Source: Fibrobacteres bacterium CG2_30_45_31
GTDB taxonomy: Bacteria; Fibrobacterota; Fibrobacteria; Fibrobacterales; Fibrobacteraceae
Length of the DNA: 13,452 nt
NCBI GenBank assembly: GCA_001873075.1
Contig: MNYL01000164.1
Location: 1 to 13,452 of the forward strand
Direction: 5' to 3'
Shown in pieces: positions 12,893 to 13,452 of this stretch. Under the pieces are notes generated by a model. The model was not told where the DNA came from and did not search any database. It was given only the letters and a program-made list of their open reading frames with translations. How positions within the stretch are numbered: the first letter of the stretch is position 1; each line of letters starts with the position of its first letter. The position numbers and the translations under genes were made by a program.

Positions 12893-13452
12893 TTACTTTC
12901 CCCCTTGAATAATTTCTTCAGCTAATTTCATGTATGCTTGTGAACCACTACTTTGGACATCGTATAAAATGACTGGTTTTCCATGAGAGGGAGCCTCCCC
13001 TAACTTTACGTTCCGAGGAATTATAACTTTAAAAACACGTTCAGAAATGCAATTACGTACTTCATCAGCCACTTGTTTGGAAAGGCTAAGACGCGCATCA
13101 TACATAGTGAGCAATGAGCCTTCCACCTTTAAGTTACTATTGAGATTTTTTTGCACCAGACGGATAGTATTGAAAAGTTCAGCCAATCCTTGAAGCGCAT
13201 AATATTCACATTGCACAGGAATTAATACACTATCAGCGGCAGTCAGCGTATTAAGTGTAAGTAAGTTAAGACTGGGAGGAGCATCAATAATGATATATTC
13301 AAAGTGAGGCTTCAATATTTTAGTCACCCGTTCGAGTCTTCTTTCGCGGCTCATCGCATTCACAAGTTCAATTTCTAAAGAGGCTAAGTCAGGCCCAGCC
13401 GTGATAACGCTTAAAAATTTCAATTCTGTGGGTTTAATAATCGGCTTCAGTA
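12893..13452 (-). CDS. parA: Chromosome-partitioning ATPase ParA, N-terminus beyond the window
   Basis: Deviant-Walker ATPase that binds DNA non-specifically and moves ParB-bound origins. The frame stays open to the window end, so about 185 C-terminal residues are visible and the first roughly 70, including Walker A (KGGVGKT), are outside. The ATG at 13423 lies within conserved ParA sequence (LKPIIKPTEMKFLSVITAG) and is not the start. Visible signs are the LASLEIELVNA segment, Walker B YIIIDAPPSLNLLTLN, IPVQCEYYALQGLAEL, and the C-terminal VIIPRNVKLGEAPSHGKPVILYD. The last motif is the hallmark of chromosomal rather than plasmid ParA (Soj). It is first in the operon parA-parB-M23-bactofilin; any promoter lies outside the window. 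Confidence 0.96.
   Translation of the reverse strand, partial: LKPIIKPTELKFLSVITAGPDLASLEIELVNAMSRERRLERVTKILKPHFEYIIIDAPPSLNLLTLNTLTAADSVLIPVQCEYYALQGLAELFNTIRLVQKNLNSNLKVEGSLLTMYDARLSLSKQVADEVRNCISERVFKVIIPRNVKLGEAPSHGKPVILYDVQSSGSQAYMKLAEEIIQGGK

Overview
This window looks like chromosomal DNA from a Gram-negative bacterium with an outer membrane. The evidence is an outer-membrane-barrel-like protein, a lipoprotein, a bactofilin paired with an M23 peptidase, and a long SecA carrying a large insertion just before Walker A. That insertion site is one I know from SecA of the Fibrobacteres-Chlorobi-Bacteroidetes (FCB) superphylum. A Fibrobacter-like organism is my best guess from protein style, but it is an inference and no marker in the window proves it.

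Layout. Positions 1-740: the 3' part of a plus-strand, beta-rich, probably outer membrane protein. Positions 777-6496: a minus-strand block read right to left: HMGL-type aldolase, membrane acyltransferase (2 bp apart), then secA and tmk (3 bp apart). Positions 6661-7935: plus-strand metY, a PLP enzyme of methionine synthesis, divergent from the aldolase and ended by a strong bidirectional terminator. Positions 7999-8159: a 161-bp, transposase-less palindromic element with 17-bp terminal inverted repeats and a TTTA target duplication, inserted exactly at the stop codon of fabI (8161-8946, minus). Positions 9130-9704: a small lipoprotein gene starting about 24 nt after the 3' end of an elongator tRNA-Met, so probably co-transcribed with it. 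Positions 9709-10461: a CpdA-like cyclic-AMP phosphodiesterase. Positions 10510-10851: a very AT-rich gene-free stretch with several inverted repeats and three TATCCCC words. Positions 10852-13452: a tightly coupled minus-strand operon parA-parB-M23 peptidase-bactofilin, with parA running off the window end.

How the genes work together. The right end joins chromosome segregation (ParA, ParB) to cell-shape or wall functions (bactofilin, LytM-type endopeptidase) in one transcript. The left block joins protein export (SecA) and dTTP synthesis (Tmk), probably from a separate secA promoter, behind an orphan aldolase/acyltransferase pair that may modify a surface glycan or small metabolite. FabI supplies fatty acid elongation.

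The items most worth following up are the palindromic element at the fabI stop codon, two facing perfect DnaA-box 9-mers inside parB together with the unusual AT-rich spacer, the parAB-M23-bactofilin operon, and the aldolase-acyltransferase pair. I found no CRISPR array, phage genes, complete insertion sequence or clearly novel multi-gene defence system.
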